Positions 18,602 through 29,342 of a DNA stretch of 64,000 nucleotides are shown here, piece after piece (position 1 is the stretch's first letter; each line of letters opens with the position of its first letter). The position numbers and the translations under genes are program-made. Origin of the DNA: Gallionella sp. (GTDB lineage: Bacteria; Pseudomonadota; Gammaproteobacteria; Burkholderiales; Gallionellaceae); the NCBI GenBank assembly GCA_030700315.1, contig JAUYJO010000096.1, positions 51,201 to 115,200 on the forward strand, in the 5' to 3' direction. The notes under the pieces were generated by a model, which was not told the origin of the DNA, did not search any database, and saw only the letters and a program-made list of their open reading frames with translations.

Positions 18602-19419
18602 CGATACAAGGAAATTCCGTATATCTTTCGCAATTGAAATTATCCGCCCATGCCGCCGTGATCGACTACGAGTTTCCTATTAACGAAAAAGTGCGCACTT
18701 TGTTGCGCCTGGAAGACTTGTTCGCGCGCACGCAGCACTTTATCGGATACACGCACGGCTTGGATCACCATGCCGCGCTGCTTACCCTGTTTGAAATTCT
18801 TGAAGTAGCCAGCCGCGCCGATCTGAAATCCGAATTGTTGCAAGAACTGGAACGCCAGAAACGCGCCCTTTCTCAGTTGCATAACAATCCGGCAATTTCC
18901 CAGGATGCACTGGACGTCATACTCGCCGAGATTGACGTGGTGTCTGAAAATATTCTTGCCATGGCCGGCAAAACCGGGCAGCACTTGCGTGAAAACGAAT
19001 GGCTGATGGGCATCAAGCAGCGTGCCGTCATGCCCGGCGGCACCTGCGAATTCGACCTGCCTTCCTATCACTACTGGCAGGAGCAGGATGCCGGCGCGCG
19101 GCGCGAACACCTGCAAACCTGGCTGGAGCCCTTTATGCCGCTGCGCGCTGGCCTGGAAATCGTCCTGCGCCTGTTGCGCGAAAGCGGCAAGGAGTATCAC
19201 TTCATCGCGCATCATGGCACTTTTCAGCAAATGCAGGGCGGGCGCACCGCGCAGTTGCTGCGTGTCAGCATGAGCAGTGAACTGGCGTGCATACCCGAGG
19301 TGGGCGCCAATAAATATGCCATCAACATCCGTTTTATTATCGCCGACTATGCGCCAAAAACCACCCTGTTTGATCAGGATGTGCCGTTTGATCTGACCTT
19401 CTGCAGCCTGCCTTCATAA
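18598..19419 (+). CDS. zapD: Cell division protein ZapD
   Basis: YEFPINEKVRTLLRLEDLF, LPGGTCEFDLPSYHYWQ-type motifs; coaE-zapD-yacG order. Confidence 0.87.
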   Translation: MTIQGNSVYLSQLKLSAHAAVIDYEFPINEKVRTLLRLEDLFARTQHFIGYTHGLDHHAALLTLFEILEVASRADLKSELLQELERQKRALSQLHNNPAISQDALDVILAEIDVVSENILAMAGKTGQHLRENEWLMGIKQRAVMPGGTCEFDLPSYHYWQEQDAGARREHLQTWLEPFMPLRAGLEIVLRLLRESGKEYHFIAHHGTFQQMQGGRTAQLLRVSMSSELACIPEVGANKYAINIRFIIADYAPKTTLFDQDVPFDLTFCSLPS

Positions 19420-19575
19420 CGGGCATGACAGTAGCCACACCTGATAATGAAACTGTCATGCCCTGAACCCTCGCTACGCTCTCCCTCTCCTCAATCCTCT
19501 CCCGCAAGCGGGGAGAGCGAAGCGAGGGGGGCGGAGCCAGGCGAACGAATCGCTACGCGAGTTTCACGTTAATCA
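19418..19575 (-). repeat. Family A structured repeat, copy 4
   Basis: GGGCATGACAGTAGCCACACCTGATAATGAAACTGTCATGCCC hairpin ... AACGAATCGCTACGCGAGTTTCACGTTAA. Confidence 0.85.
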
Positions 19576-19577
19576 AC

Positions 19578-19775
19578 ATGCCAGCCCAAGCACCGCCCAT
19601 TGTCACCTGCCCGCATTGCGGCAAAGAACATCAATGGGATAGCGGCAACCGCTTCCGCCCATTTTGCAGCGAACGCTGCAAGCTCATCGATTTGGGTAAA
19701 TGGGCGAATGAAGAATATCGCGTGGCATCGCCTGACAGCGAAACAGAATTCAGCGCACCCCCTCACCAGGCCTGA
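19578..19775 (+). CDS. yacG: DNA gyrase inhibitor YacG
   Basis: CPHCGK...[23 protein letters not shown]. Confidence 0.88.
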   Translation: MPAQAPPIVTCPHCGKEHQWDSGNRFRPFCSERCKLIDLGKWANEEYRVASPDSETEFSAPPHQA

Positions 19776-20719
19776 CGCAGCATGGCGATGCCATGCGCGC
19801 CATGCCGCTGCGCGATTGGCAAATCTGCAGCCGTCAAACCGCCCAGCGCATAAACCGGGAGCGTCGTACTGGCCGCATATTCCGCAAATTTTTCCCAGCC
19901 GAGATGCGCCGCGCCGGGGTGGCTCCGCGTCGGCAGCACCGGGCTGAGCAGCGCGCAATCGAACCCCAGCTCACCGGCGCGTTGTAGTTCTGACGCGTTA
20001 TGGCAGGAGACGGAACACCATGCGCAAGCCGGCCTGCTCCGGCAATCGTGCAATTGCGCGCCGGTAAAATGCACGCCGTCCGCATTCACGCGCCGCGCTA
20101 ATTCTGCATCGCCGTTCAACAGCACCTTGGCATCATAACGGTGCGCCAACTGCACCGCCTGCGCAGCAAAATGTGCCAGAGCTTCGCCCGATAAGTTTTT
20201 TTCGCGCACTTGCAGCAGTCGCAAGCCGTTCTGCAACGCGCGCTCCAGCCGCAGCATGAACCCTTCGCAGCCCAGTTCGGCAGCGTTGCTGATCGCATAC
20301 CAATCGGGCAGTTCCAGTGCGCGCAGGATCGGCGTATTGGCGGGCAACAGCGGGGCAACGGACAGCCCCGGAGCAACTGACAGCAGCGGCAAGCGCTGCC
20401 AGCTCAGTTGCTGGCCTTCGTGGCCGTGCGGCTCGCCTTGCCAGGCGAACACGCGGAAGAAATGCAGTCTGACTGTGGCGTGCGGGTAAGTGAATACCCG
20501 CGCCAGCCAAGGGTGGGCGGTAATGCCGGTAATGCCCAGCTCCTCATGCAGCTCGCGGCACAGCGCATCCAACGGCGTCTCGCCCGCTTCGATCTTGCCG
20601 CCGGGGAATTCCCAATAGCCCTCGTATACCTTGCCTGGCGGGCGCTGCGCCAGCAGAAATGCGCCGTTTTCGCGCAACAATACCGCTGCGGCAACCTCGA
20701 TAATTTTTGCCGAGGTCAT
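19763..20719 (-). CDS. Nudix hydrolase fused to thiamine-phosphate synthase-like (ThiE/TenI) domain
   Basis: Nudix box [24 protein letters not shown]; ThiE-like [24 protein letters not shown]. Confidence 0.86.
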   Translation of the reverse strand: MTSAKIIEVAAAVLLRENGAFLLAQRPPGKVYEGYWEFPGGKIEAGETPLDALCRELHEELGITGITAHPWLARVFTYPHATVRLHFFRVFAWQGEPHGHEGQQLSWQRLPLLSVAPGLSVAPLLPANTPILRALELPDWYAISNAAELGCEGFMLRLERALQNGLRLLQVREKNLSGEALAHFAAQAVQLAHRYDAKVLLNGDAELARRVNADGVHFTGAQLHDCRSRPACAWCSVSCHNASELQRAGELGFDCALLSPVLPTRSHPGAAHLGWEKFAEYAASTTLPVYALGGLTAADLPIAQRHGAHGIAMLRQAW

Positions 20720-20765
20720 TATTGCGTCAAGCGGAGACAATTCAATAATCTGAAAATCGACATGC

Positions 20766-20890
20766 GCGTTAACATGAAGCTCGCGCAGCGATTCGTTTGC
20801 CCCTTCCCTCGCTTGCGGGGGAAGGTTAGGATGGGGGAAACGGGCATGGCGAGTTTCATGATCAGGGGTGGCTGCTCGCCATGCGCGTTA
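20766..20890 (+). repeat. Family A structured repeat, copy 5
   Basis: GTTAACATGAAGCTCGCGCAGCGATTCGTTTG...GGCATGGCGAGTTTCATGATCAGGGGTGGCTGCTCGCCATGCGCGTTA. Confidence 0.85.
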
Positions 20891-21057
20891 GGGATGCAGA
20901 AATTGTAAAAGTACCTTTTATGAACCGGGGGTGGTTTTCGTAGGTCGGGATTCATCCCGACAGAGCGCCGCATAACCCAACCCCGTCGGGATGAATCCCG
21001 ACCTACCTCATCGTGAGGTTCATGACTAAACGGCACGTTTGTGATTTCTGCCTCCCT
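20890..21057 (+). repeat. Family B 168-bp TIR element, copy 1
   Basis: AGGGATGCAGAAATTGTAAAAGTACCTTTTATGA...TCATGACTAAACGGCACGTTTGTGATTTCTGCCTCCCT with GTAGGTCGGGATTCATCCCGAC core. Confidence 0.92.
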
Positions 21058-21080
21058 TGGTTGTTTCATCAGGGCAGCCA

Positions 21081-21902
21081 TTACCAATGTTTGGCCACCG
21101 GGTTGTTGCAGGTCACCTGAAACAAGTGGCGGTCATCCAGCCGGACGGCGCTCATCGGGCCGCCCCACAGGCAGCCGGTGTCGAGCGCCATGACGTTTTC
21201 TCTGAGCACCAGACCGAGCGCCGACCAGTGACCAAAAATCACGGTTGAATCGGCGCTGGCACGATTGGGGACGTCGAACCACGGCAGGTAGCCGGGCGGG
21301 ATGTTGTGTATTTCGCTCTTGAACTTGAATTCCATTTCGCCCGCCAGCGTGCAGATGCGCATGCGCGTGAAGGTGTTGATGATGACGCGCAGGCGCTTGT
21401 AGCCGGTGAGGTCGTCGCTCCAGCCGCGCGGGGTATTGCCGTACATGCGTTTGAGGAAGGTGACGTAGTCGTTGCCGCGCAGCGCGGTTTCGGCTTCGTG
21501 CGCCAGGCTTGCGGCACGCGCCACGCTCCATTGCGGCAGCAGTCCGGCATGTACCAGCACGTAGTTGTCTTCGACGTGCAGCAAGGGGCGGTTGCGCAGC
21601 CAGTGCAACAGTTCGTCGCGATCCGGCGCGTTGAGAATCTCGTCCAGCGTGTCGGTGCGGTGCAGCTCTGCGATGCCATTTGCGACGGCGAGCAAGTGCA
21701 GGTCGTGGTTGCCGAGCACGGTGATCGCGCTATTTCCCAGAGATTGCACCAGCCGCAGCACCGCCAGCGAATCCGGCCCGCGGTTCACCAGGTCGCCGAC
21801 CAGCCACAGCTGATCCTGAGCCGGATCGAAGCGCACCTGCTCCAGCAACTGTTGAAGTTCGGCATAGCAGCCCTGCACATCGCCTACCGCATAAATCGCC
21901 AT
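21081..21902 (-). CDS. apaH: Symmetrical bis(5'-nucleosyl)-tetraphosphatase
   Basis: YAVGDVQGCYAELQQLLEQ, LVGDLVNRGPDSLAVLR, LGNHDLHLLAV. Confidence 0.95.
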   Translation of the reverse strand: MAIYAVGDVQGCYAELQQLLEQVRFDPAQDQLWLVGDLVNRGPDSLAVLRLVQSLGNSAITVLGNHDLHLLAVANGIAELHRTDTLDEILNAPDRDELLHWLRNRPLLHVEDNYVLVHAGLLPQWSVARAASLAHEAETALRGNDYVTFLKRMYGNTPRGWSDDLTGYKRLRVIINTFTRMRICTLAGEMEFKFKSEIHNIPPGYLPWFDVPNRASADSTVIFGHWSALGLVLRENVMALDTGCLWGGPMSAVRLDDRHLFQVTCNNPVAKHW

Positions 21903-21927
21903 GGTGTTTTTTCGCCGTGTTGGTTTG

Positions 21928-22149
21928 TCAAGTGCGTTTCAAGTACACCGCCATGTCGTGACCTTTGTTTAACAGGACGGCGAAGATGTTCAAGAGCTCA
22001 CCCGCCAATTTTGCACTGCGATAAATCGGGTTGGCGCAGTCGCCTTTTTCGCAAAAGTGCACCCCGCGAGTGCGCACCGCCGCCATGCTCCAACTGTCCG
22101 TGTTTCCTGTGCCGATCAACAGGATGCGCCGACACTTCTTATCGCTCAT
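21928..22149 (-). CDS. Small hypothetical protein (73 aa)
   Basis: ORF overlapping the 3' end of the upstream glycosyltransferase gene by 4 nt; no family recognised. Confidence 0.4.
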   Translation of the reverse strand: MSDKKCRRILLIGTGNTDSWSMAAVRTRGVHFCEKGDCANPIYRSAKLAGELLNIFAVLLNKGHDMAVYLKRT

Positions 22150-23195
22150 TTCAAATCAGCCTCAAAAATATTGCGGTAGATTGTCTCATATTCGCGCGCC
22201 ACATCGTCCCAGCCGCGCGCGAATTGCGGCGGTGCATCGCTGCGGCACAGTTGTTTTTCGATTTCATCCGCCCACCGATCGGCGGGTGCATCAAGCGGTA
22301 CGATCGCACCGGCATCCGGTGTGATCTGCGCGGCGGCACCGCACACATCGGAAACGACAACCGGTACGCGCGCGGACATCGCTTCGCTGATGACCATGCC
22401 ATACGGCTCGGCTCTGGCCGGATGCAACAGCACATCAAACTCGGCGAAACAGGATAGCTCGCGCCAACCCAATAAACGGTAACCGCCTTGCCAGCCGGCA
22501 AACAAATGCCTGATTTCTTCGGGCTGCGGCCCGACTATCCACAACTCGAGACCGGGGCGGGTGCGGCGCAGCCGCGCGACGATTTCGACCGCAAGCGGCA
22601 ACCCCTTGCGCCGCCATTCTTTGCCGACAAAACCGATGATTCCGCCGCCTGCCGGTATAGCGTGCCAGGCACGCACCGTGCCGGGCTGTACGCCGGGAAC
22701 AATGGGGCCTGACAGTTTTCCGGCAAATTGCGGATAATAATGTGCCAACTGCTTGCTGATCGTCTGTGAGTTGGGGACGATGCAGGATGGCTGGGCCAAT
22801 TCGCGCCGCTCCAGATACAGTTGCATCAGCACGCGTATCGACAGCAGGCGCCAGAATGGTTTTTCAAACACATGTGCAAAGGGCGGGCCATGAAAGGTCG
22901 TGACGTGATGCACGTTGACGCGCTCGTGGCTATGAATCAGCCAGCCGGGATGCGGATGCGCCTTGAGCCAGCGGGTCACTCGCCCACCGAAGCGCAACAG
23001 CGACAGCCAGCGCGGGCGCTGGGTGATTTTGCCCAATTCATATACCGCAATATTTTCAGGTTTGCCGGCAAGGCAGACCTCGCACAACACCTCGACTTCA
23101 TGCCCCAGGCCGCGCAGCTCGTGCGTCAGCTCCCAGACATAACGTTCCATGCCGCCAACCGGGCCGTAGCGGCGCACCACATACAGAACTTTCAA
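22146..23195 (-). CDS. Glycosyltransferase, GT4 family
   Basis: GPVGGMERYVWELTHELRGLGHEVEVL, FVGKEWRRKGL, LLHPARAEPYGMVISEAMSARVPVVVSDVCGAA. Confidence 0.87.
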   Translation of the reverse strand: MKVLYVVRRYGPVGGMERYVWELTHELRGLGHEVEVLCEVCLAGKPENIAVYELGKITQRPRWLSLLRFGGRVTRWLKAHPHPGWLIHSHERVNVHHVTTFHGPPFAHVFEKPFWRLLSIRVLMQLYLERRELAQPSCIVPNSQTISKQLAHYYPQFAGKLSGPIVPGVQPGTVRAWHAIPAGGGIIGFVGKEWRRKGLPLAVEIVARLRRTRPGLELWIVGPQPEEIRHLFAGWQGGYRLLGWRELSCFAEFDVLLHPARAEPYGMVISEAMSARVPVVVSDVCGAAAQITPDAGAIVPLDAPADRWADEIEKQLCRSDAPPQFARGWDDVAREYETIYRNIFEADLK

Positions 23196-23334
23196 GAAAT
23201 ATTCCTCACGCTAAGGGCATGGCCAAGTATGGCGCTCCAGATAAATTGCAACAACATTCGTGCACTATAGAGTATCACCGCAACATGGTAAAATCCGCGT
23301 CTTTCCCGCTTTCAACAATTCAGGAATTAACGCC

Positions 23335-24582
23335 ATGTTCTCCAGAAAAAACACTATCGCTACTGCCGACCCGGAGCTGTGGGCCGCGATTCAAAACGAA
23401 AACCGCCGCCAGGAAGATCATATCGAATTGATCGCCTCGGAAAATTACGCCAGCCCTGCCGTGATGGAGGCGCAGGGCTGTCAGATGACCAACAAGTATG
23501 CCGAAGGTTATCCGGGCAAGCGCTATTACGGCGGTTGCGAATTTGTGGATGTCGCCGAGCAGTTGGCGATTGATCGCGTGAAGGCGCTGTTCGGCGCTGA
23601 ATACGCCAATGTGCAGCCGAATTCCGGTTCGCAGGCAAATCAGGGGGTGTACATGTCGGTGCTGAAACCCGGCGACACCATCCTCGGGCTGTCGCTGGCG
23701 CATGGCGGGCACTTGACGCACGGCGCGTCGGTCAACGCCAGCGGCAAGTTGTACAACGCCATCCAGTACGGCCTGGACGCAAACGAGGAGATCGATTACG
23801 ACCAGGTGCAGGCACTGGCGACGGCTCACAAGCCGAAGATGATCGTGGCGGGCGCATCGGCCTATGCGCTGGTAATCGACTGGAAACGTTTCCGCGCAAT
23901 TGCCGACAGCGTCGGCGCATATCTGTTCGCGGACATGGCGCATTACGCCGGATTGGTTGCGGCGGGCGTGTACCCGAGCCCCGTCGGCATCGCGGATTTC
24001 GTCACCACCACCACCCACAAGACGCTGCGCGGCCCGCGTGGCGGCGTGATTCTCGCCAAGGCGGAATATGAGAAGGTGCTGAACTCGGCGATTTTTCCCG
24101 GCATTCAGGGCGGCCCGCTGATGCATGTGATAGCCGCCAAGGCGGTGGCGTTCAAGGAAGCGGCCAGCAAGGAATTCAAGGTCTACCAGAAGCAGGTGGT
24201 GGACAATGCGCGCGTGATGGCGATGGTGTTGCACGAACGCGGCTTGCGCATCGTGTCCGGGCGCACCGATTGCCATTTGTTCCTGCTGGATTTGCAGGCC
24301 AAGAACATCACCGGCAAGGATGCCGAAGCCGCGCTGGGGCGCGCGCACATCACGGTGAACAAGAACGCCATCCCCAACGACCCGCAAAAACCTTTCGTGA
24401 CCAGCGGCATCCGCATCGGCAGCCCGGCGATCACCACACGTGGCTTCAAGGAATTGGAGGCGGAGAAATTGGCGCACCTGATCGCCGACGTGTTGGACGC
24501 GCCGAACGACGATGCGGTGATCGCGCGCGTGGTGGGCGAAGTGAAACTGTTGTGCGACAAGTTTCCGGTGTACGGCGACTAA
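23335..24582 (+). CDS. glyA: Serine hydroxymethyltransferase
   Basis: [55 protein letters not shown]. Confidence 0.98.
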   Translation: MFSRKNTIATADPELWAAIQNENRRQEDHIELIASENYASPAVMEAQGCQMTNKYAEGYPGKRYYGGCEFVDVAEQLAIDRVKALFGAEYANVQPNSGSQANQGVYMSVLKPGDTILGLSLAHGGHLTHGASVNASGKLYNAIQYGLDANEEIDYDQVQALATAHKPKMIVAGASAYALVIDWKRFRAIADSVGAYLFADMAHYAGLVAAGVYPSPVGIADFVTTTTHKTLRGPRGGVILAKAEYEKVLNSAIFPGIQGGPLMHVIAAKAVAFKEAASKEFKVYQKQVVDNARVMAMVLHERGLRIVSGRTDCHLFLLDLQAKNITGKDAEAALGRAHITVNKNAIPNDPQKPFVTSGIRIGSPAITTRGFKELEAEKLAHLIADVLDAPNDDAVIARVVGEVKLLCDKFPVYGD

Positions 24583-24694
24583 AGCGAGAAGAGAGAAGGG
24601 TTTAAGGGGGAAGGGTAAAAGCGGCGACAGCCCCGCCTTCACCCTTAAGCGCCAAAGGCGCGCACCCTTCACCCTTCACCATTATCCCTTCCCT

Positions 24695-25189
24695 ATGAAA
24701 TGCCCATTCTGTAAAGGCGACAACACCCAGGTGGTGGATACCCGCGAAAGCGAGGAGGGCGACAGCATCCGCCGCCGCCGCCGCTGCCAGACGTGCGACA
24801 AGCGCTTCACCACTTACGAGACGGTGGAGCTGCGCATGCCGCAGGTGGTCAAGCAGAACGGCATGCGCAGCGAATTTGATGCGGCCAAGCTGCGCACCAG
24901 CTTCAGCCGTGCGCTGCACAAACGCCCGGTATCCACGGAGTTGGTGGATGCTGCGATCGATCACGTAACGCAGAAGGTTTTTGCCTTGGGCGAGCGCGAA
25001 GTTGGCTCGCGCCTGATCGGCGAGATGGTGATGAAAGAATTGCTGAAACTCGACAAGGTCGCCTACATCCGCTTCGCTTCGGTATATAAAAGTTTTCAGG
25101 ATGTCGGCGATTTTGCCGAAGCGGTCGAGGCGGTAAGCCAGTCGCCGGCGCGCAAGGGTGCGGAAATCGACGGGAAGCGGGCGGTTTAG
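24695..25189 (+). CDS. nrdR: Transcriptional repressor NrdR
   Basis: [42 protein letters not shown] + ATP-cone. Confidence 0.97.
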   Translation: MKCPFCKGDNTQVVDTRESEEGDSIRRRRRCQTCDKRFTTYETVELRMPQVVKQNGMRSEFDAAKLRTSFSRALHKRPVSTELVDAAIDHVTQKVFALGEREVGSRLIGEMVMKELLKLDKVAYIRFASVYKSFQDVGDFAEAVEAVSQSPARKGAEIDGKRAV

Positions 25190-26308
25190 ATGTTTTCTGC
25201 GCAAGACAGCATAGGGATGGCGCAGGCGCTGCGCTTGGCGGAGCAGGGCTTGTACGGCACCAGCCCGAATCCGCGCGTCGGCTGCGTGCTGGTGCGTGAT
25301 GGCGAGGTCGTCGGCACGGGCTGGCATCAACGCGCCGGCGAACCTCATGCCGAAGTGCATGCGCTGCGTGCAGCGGGTGAAGCGGCGCGCGGCGCGACGG
25401 CGTATGTCACGCTGGAGCCGTGCAGCCATCATGGCCGCACGCCGCCCTGCGCCGAGTCGCTGATCGAAGCGCGCGTGGCGCGCGTGGTGGTGGCGGTGCA
25501 AGACCCGAATCCCGAGGTGGCGGGGGCAGGCATCGCCCGGTTACGCGCGGCAGGCATCGCGGTGGAATGCGGGTTGATGGAAACGGAAGCGCGCGAATTG
25601 AACATCGGCTTCTTCGCGCGCATGACGCGCGGTATGCCGTGGCTGCGTAACAAAATCGCGATGAGCCTGGATGGGCGCACTGCGTTGGGCAACGGCAAGA
25701 GCCAGTGGATCACCGGCGACGCGGCGCGACAGGATGTGCAGCATTGGCGCGCGCGCTCCTGCGCGGTGCTGACCGGCATAGGCACCGTGCTGGCGGACGA
25801 TGCGCGGCTCAACGTGCGAGGGATTGCTCATCCCATGGCAATGGGGAGCCGGGAGGGGCTGCGCCAGCCGTTGCGCGTGGTACTCGACAGCCGCTTGCGC
25901 ATTCCGCTGGAGGCGCGCGTGTTGTATGACGGTGGCGATACGCTGGTTTATACCGCGCTGCCGGATGCGCGGAAGGCGGCTCTGTTGCAGAATTTGGGTG
26001 CGACGGTGGCCGTGGTGCCGGACAGCAAGGGGCAGGTGGATTTGCCGAACGTCCTGCGCGACCTCGCGCAACGCGGATGCAACGAGGTATTGGTGGAAGC
26101 GGGCAGCACTCTGAATGGCGCATGGTTGCGCGCCGGGTTGGTGGATGAATTGCTGCTGTATCTCGCGCCGCAGTTGCTCGGCGACATGGCGCGCGGCATG
26201 GCGCAATTGGGCGAGCTGACCAGCCTGGAACAGCGTGTTGGTCTCAAGTGGCAGGATGTGCGCCAGGTCGGAAACGACTTGCGCATCACAGCACGAGTGA
26301 AGAAATAA
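25190..26308 (+). CDS. ribD: Riboflavin biosynthesis bifunctional deaminase/reductase RibD
   Basis: PNPRVGCVLV, HAEVHALRAAGE, TLEPCSHHGRTPPC; C-terminal reductase. Confidence 0.96.
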   Translation: MFSAQDSIGMAQALRLAEQGLYGTSPNPRVGCVLVRDGEVVGTGWHQRAGEPHAEVHALRAAGEAARGATAYVTLEPCSHHGRTPPCAESLIEARVARVVVAVQDPNPEVAGAGIARLRAAGIAVECGLMETEARELNIGFFARMTRGMPWLRNKIAMSLDGRTALGNGKSQWITGDAARQDVQHWRARSCAVLTGIGTVLADDARLNVRGIAHPMAMGSREGLRQPLRVVLDSRLRIPLEARVLYDGGDTLVYTALPDARKAALLQNLGATVAVVPDSKGQVDLPNVLRDLAQRGCNEVLVEAGSTLNGAWLRAGLVDELLLYLAPQLLGDMARGMAQLGELTSLEQRVGLKWQDVRQVGNDLRITARVKK

Positions 26309-26359
26309 GGCCATTATCGCCACTCAAGCGGGAATAACGGAATATCGAAGGAGTTGGAA

Positions 26360-26956
26360 ATGTTCAGTGGAATCATTGCCGATGTCGGCCTCATCACACG
26401 TGCGGAAGACCGCGATGGCGGACTGCGTTTGAGCGTAGCAACCGAAGCTCTGGGTATGGATGACGTGGGGATCGGCGACAGCATCGCGGTGAACGGCGTA
26501 TGCCTCACCGTGGTGCAAAAAGACGGTGCGGTTTTTACCGTGGACGTGTCGCGCGAGACGCTGGATTGCACTGTCGGGTTGGAGCGGCAGGACGGCCATG
26601 TCAATCTTGAGAAGGCCTTGCGTCTGTCGGATCGTCTGGGCGGGCATCTGGTCAGCGGGCATGTGGACGGCGTGGGCAAGGTCGTCGCGTTCAACGACAT
26701 CGGCGAGAGCTGGAGGCTGGTGGTGCGCGCGCCGCACGCGCTGGCGAAATACATCGCGAACAAGGGGTCCATCACCATCAACGGCGTGAGCCTTACCGTA
26801 AACCATGTCGCCGGCTCCGAGTTTGATGTGAACCTGATCCCGCATACGCTGGAGGTGACCACGCTGAATGAGTTGCAGGCGGGAGTGAAAATAAACCTGG
26901 AAATCGACCTGATTGCAAGGTATGTTGAGCGAATGTTGACGGCGGAGAATGGTTAG
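26360..26956 (+). CDS. ribE: Riboflavin synthase alpha subunit
   Basis: MFSGIIADVG, DSIAVNGVCLTVV, GGHLVSGHVDGVG; TAG stop abuts/overlaps a 168-bp repeat. Confidence 0.95.
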   Translation: MFSGIIADVGLITRAEDRDGGLRLSVATEALGMDDVGIGDSIAVNGVCLTVVQKDGAVFTVDVSRETLDCTVGLERQDGHVNLEKALRLSDRLGGHLVSGHVDGVGKVVAFNDIGESWRLVVRAPHALAKYIANKGSITINGVSLTVNHVAGSEFDVNLIPHTLEVTTLNELQAGVKINLEIDLIARYVERMLTAENG

Positions 26957-27122
26957 GGATGCAGAAATTGTAAAAGTACCTTTTATGAGCCGGGGGCGGG
27001 TTTCGTAGGTCGGGATTCATCCCGACAGAGCGCCGCATAACCCAACCCCGTCGGGATGAATCCCGACCTACATCATCGTGAGGCTCATGACCAAACGGTA
27101 CGTTTGTAATTTCTGTATCCCT
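26955..27122 (+). repeat. Family B 168-bp TIR element, copy 2
   Basis: AGGGATGCAGAAATTGTAAAAGTACC...GGTACGTTTGTAATTTCTGTATCCCT; same length and core as copy 1. Confidence 0.92.
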
Positions 27123-27344
27123 TAGCAAGAAGCAACATCAAACCCACCAACCTTCACATTTCAAAGTGGAGAAATAACTCCCCCTTTGAAAAAAGGGGGA
27201 GGAGCGAAGCGGATGGGGATTCGCATTTTGTATCATTTATTCAGCTTGGCTAATGCCATGCACACAAGGCTCTGCAATACCGAGGCATCTCCTCGACAAA
27301 AAATTGATGCGCATATCGAACTGTAAGTCGACACCGGATTGCTG

Positions 27345-28097
27345 ATGCCCAACCTGTCCATCATCCTCATTGCCAGGAACGAGGCGGCGAATATTCGCGC
27401 CTGCCTCGAATCGGTCGCGTGGGCGAACGAAATCATCGTGGTGGATTCCGGCAGCACGGATCAAACCGTCGCCATCGCGCGCGAATTCACGCCGCATGTT
27501 TACGAGCATGACTGGCCGGGATTCGGCGCGCAGAAAAATCGCGCGCTGGGATATACGACACATGAATGGGTGTTCTCTATCGACGCCGACGAGCGCGTCA
27601 CGCCCGAATTGCGCGCCGCCGTCGAAGCCGTGTTGCGCAGGGAGGATGACGCTTGCGTGGCCTATCGCATCTCGCGTCAGTCCAGCTATTGCGGGCGTTT
27701 CATGCGCCATTCCGGCTGGTATCCTGACCCTATCGTGCGTCTGTTCAGGCGCGATGCGGCGCATTTTTCCGACGATCTGGTACATGAGCGGCTGCTGGTG
27801 GAAGGGCAAATCGGCCAGCTCGATGGTGAGTTGCTGCATTACGCTTTCGACAATCTCGAGGAAGTATTGCACAAGGTGAACCACTATTCATCAGCGGGCG
27901 CCGCGATGATGCAACAGCGCGGGCGGAACGCCTCGTTAAGCGGCGCGGTGCTGCGCGGCCTGTGGAGTTTTTTTCGCACCTATGCCCTGCGCGGCGGCTT
28001 CCTCGACGGGCGCGAAGGCTTCATGCTGGCGGTATCCAACGCGGAAGGCACTTATTACCGCTACCTGAAGCTGATGCTGCTGAACAAGAAACCATGA
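27345..28097 (+). CDS. Glycosyltransferase family 2 (WaaE-like)
   Basis: NLSIILIARNEAANIRACLESVAWANEIIVVDSGSTDQT, ADERVTPELR. Confidence 0.86.
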   Translation: MPNLSIILIARNEAANIRACLESVAWANEIIVVDSGSTDQTVAIAREFTPHVYEHDWPGFGAQKNRALGYTTHEWVFSIDADERVTPELRAAVEAVLRREDDACVAYRISRQSSYCGRFMRHSGWYPDPIVRLFRRDAAHFSDDLVHERLLVEGQIGQLDGELLHYAFDNLEEVLHKVNHYSSAGAAMMQQRGRNASLSGAVLRGLWSFFRTYALRGGFLDGREGFMLAVSNAEGTYYRYLKLMLLNKKP

Positions 28098-28906
28098 TGC
28101 GCATCGGCCTGATCGTTACCACCTATAACCGCCCCGATGCGCTGGCCGCCGTGCTGGAAGGCTGCCTGACACAAACCGACACGAATTTCGAAGTGATCGT
28201 GGCGGACGACGGATCGGCGCAGGAAACAGCCGCGCTGATAGACGGGTACGCGACGCGCGCACCGTTTTCCATGCGGCACGTGTGGCAGGAAGACCACGGC
28301 TTTCGCGCCGCCGCGATCCGCAATCGCGCACTGGCCGCCACCGCTGCCGACTACATCATCTTTATCGATGGCGACTGCGTGCCGCCGCCGGGTTTCGTCG
28401 CCAGCCACCGCAGGCTGGCGGAGCCCGGATGGTTCCTGTCCGGCAACCGTCTGATGCTCACACAGGCGTTCAGCGAACAAGTATTGCGCGACCAACTACC
28501 GATTCATTTATGGAGCATGGGTGATTGGTTGCAGGCGCGCCGGCTCGGGCAGATCAAGCGCCTGCTGCCGTTGCTGCGGCTGCCCAATCTGTGCTGGCTG
28601 CGCAAACGGCTGCCGCAGCGCTGGCAAGGGGCGAAAACCTGCAACCTGTCGGCATGGCGGGAGGACTTGCTGCGGGTAAACGGCCTGGATGAAAACTATA
28701 CCGGCTGGGGATTGGAAGATTCCGACCTGGTGATACGCCTGCTGCGTGCCGGGATTTTCAACAAGTCGGCACGTTTTGCCGCGCCGGTATTCCACCTCTG
28801 GCATCGCGAAAACGACCGCTCGCAACTGGCGGAAAACCGGCAGCGTTTGCAGGAAGCATTACAGGCTACCCACATTCGCGCGTCCAAAGGCGTAGATCAA
28901 TATTGA
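28094..28906 (+). CDS. Glycosyltransferase family 2
   Basis: LIVTTYNRPDALAAVLEGCLTQ, VIVADDGS, FIDGDCVPPPGF; ATGA overlap with preceding gene. Confidence 0.85.
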   Translation: MMRIGLIVTTYNRPDALAAVLEGCLTQTDTNFEVIVADDGSAQETAALIDGYATRAPFSMRHVWQEDHGFRAAAIRNRALAATAADYIIFIDGDCVPPPGFVASHRRLAEPGWFLSGNRLMLTQAFSEQVLRDQLPIHLWSMGDWLQARRLGQIKRLLPLLRLPNLCWLRKRLPQRWQGAKTCNLSAWREDLLRVNGLDENYTGWGLEDSDLVIRLLRAGIFNKSARFAAPVFHLWHRENDRSQLAENRQRLQEALQATHIRASKGVDQY

Positions 28907-28919
28907 AGAACCAACCGAA

Positions 28920-29339
28920 TTATTTTGCCTGGTTCTGCGTGGTGAAAGTGATGCGTCCGTATCCCGCCAGCCGCGCCGCTTCCATCACGTTGATCACAGA
29001 CTGGTGCGGCGCTTTGGCGTCGGCGTTGATGACGATGGTGGGGTCGGTCTGCTCGCCTGCGGCATTTTTCAGGGAGGCGGCCAGGGCTTCCACGCCGGAG
29101 TAGGGTAGCCCCTGGTTGTTGATGGCGTAGTGTTCCGAGGCATCTATCGCGATATTGATCGGCTGGGCCGCTTCTGGGGACACTTCGCCGCCGGCTTGCG
29201 GCAGGTTGATCTGCAGCTCGGAGAACTTGGCGTAGCTGGTGGTCACTACCAGAAAAATCAGGATCACCAGCAGCACGTCGATCATCGGGATCAGGTTAAT
29301 TTCCGGTTCTTCGCGGGCGCGCCCGCGCTGGAAATTCAT
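28920..29339 (-). CDS. exbD: ExbD/TolR family biopolymer transporter
   Basis: EPEINLIPMIDVLLVILIFLVVTT. Confidence 0.92.
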   Translation of the reverse strand: MNFQRGRAREEPEINLIPMIDVLLVILIFLVVTTSYAKFSELQINLPQAGGEVSPEAAQPINIAIDASEHYAINNQGLPYSGVEALAASLKNAAGEQTDPTIVINADAKAPHQSVINVMEAARLAGYGRITFTTQNQAK

Positions 29340-29342
29340 GAT

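Noticed and set aside
23320-24672. 450-aa ORF on - strand
   Set aside because: Antisense to glyA
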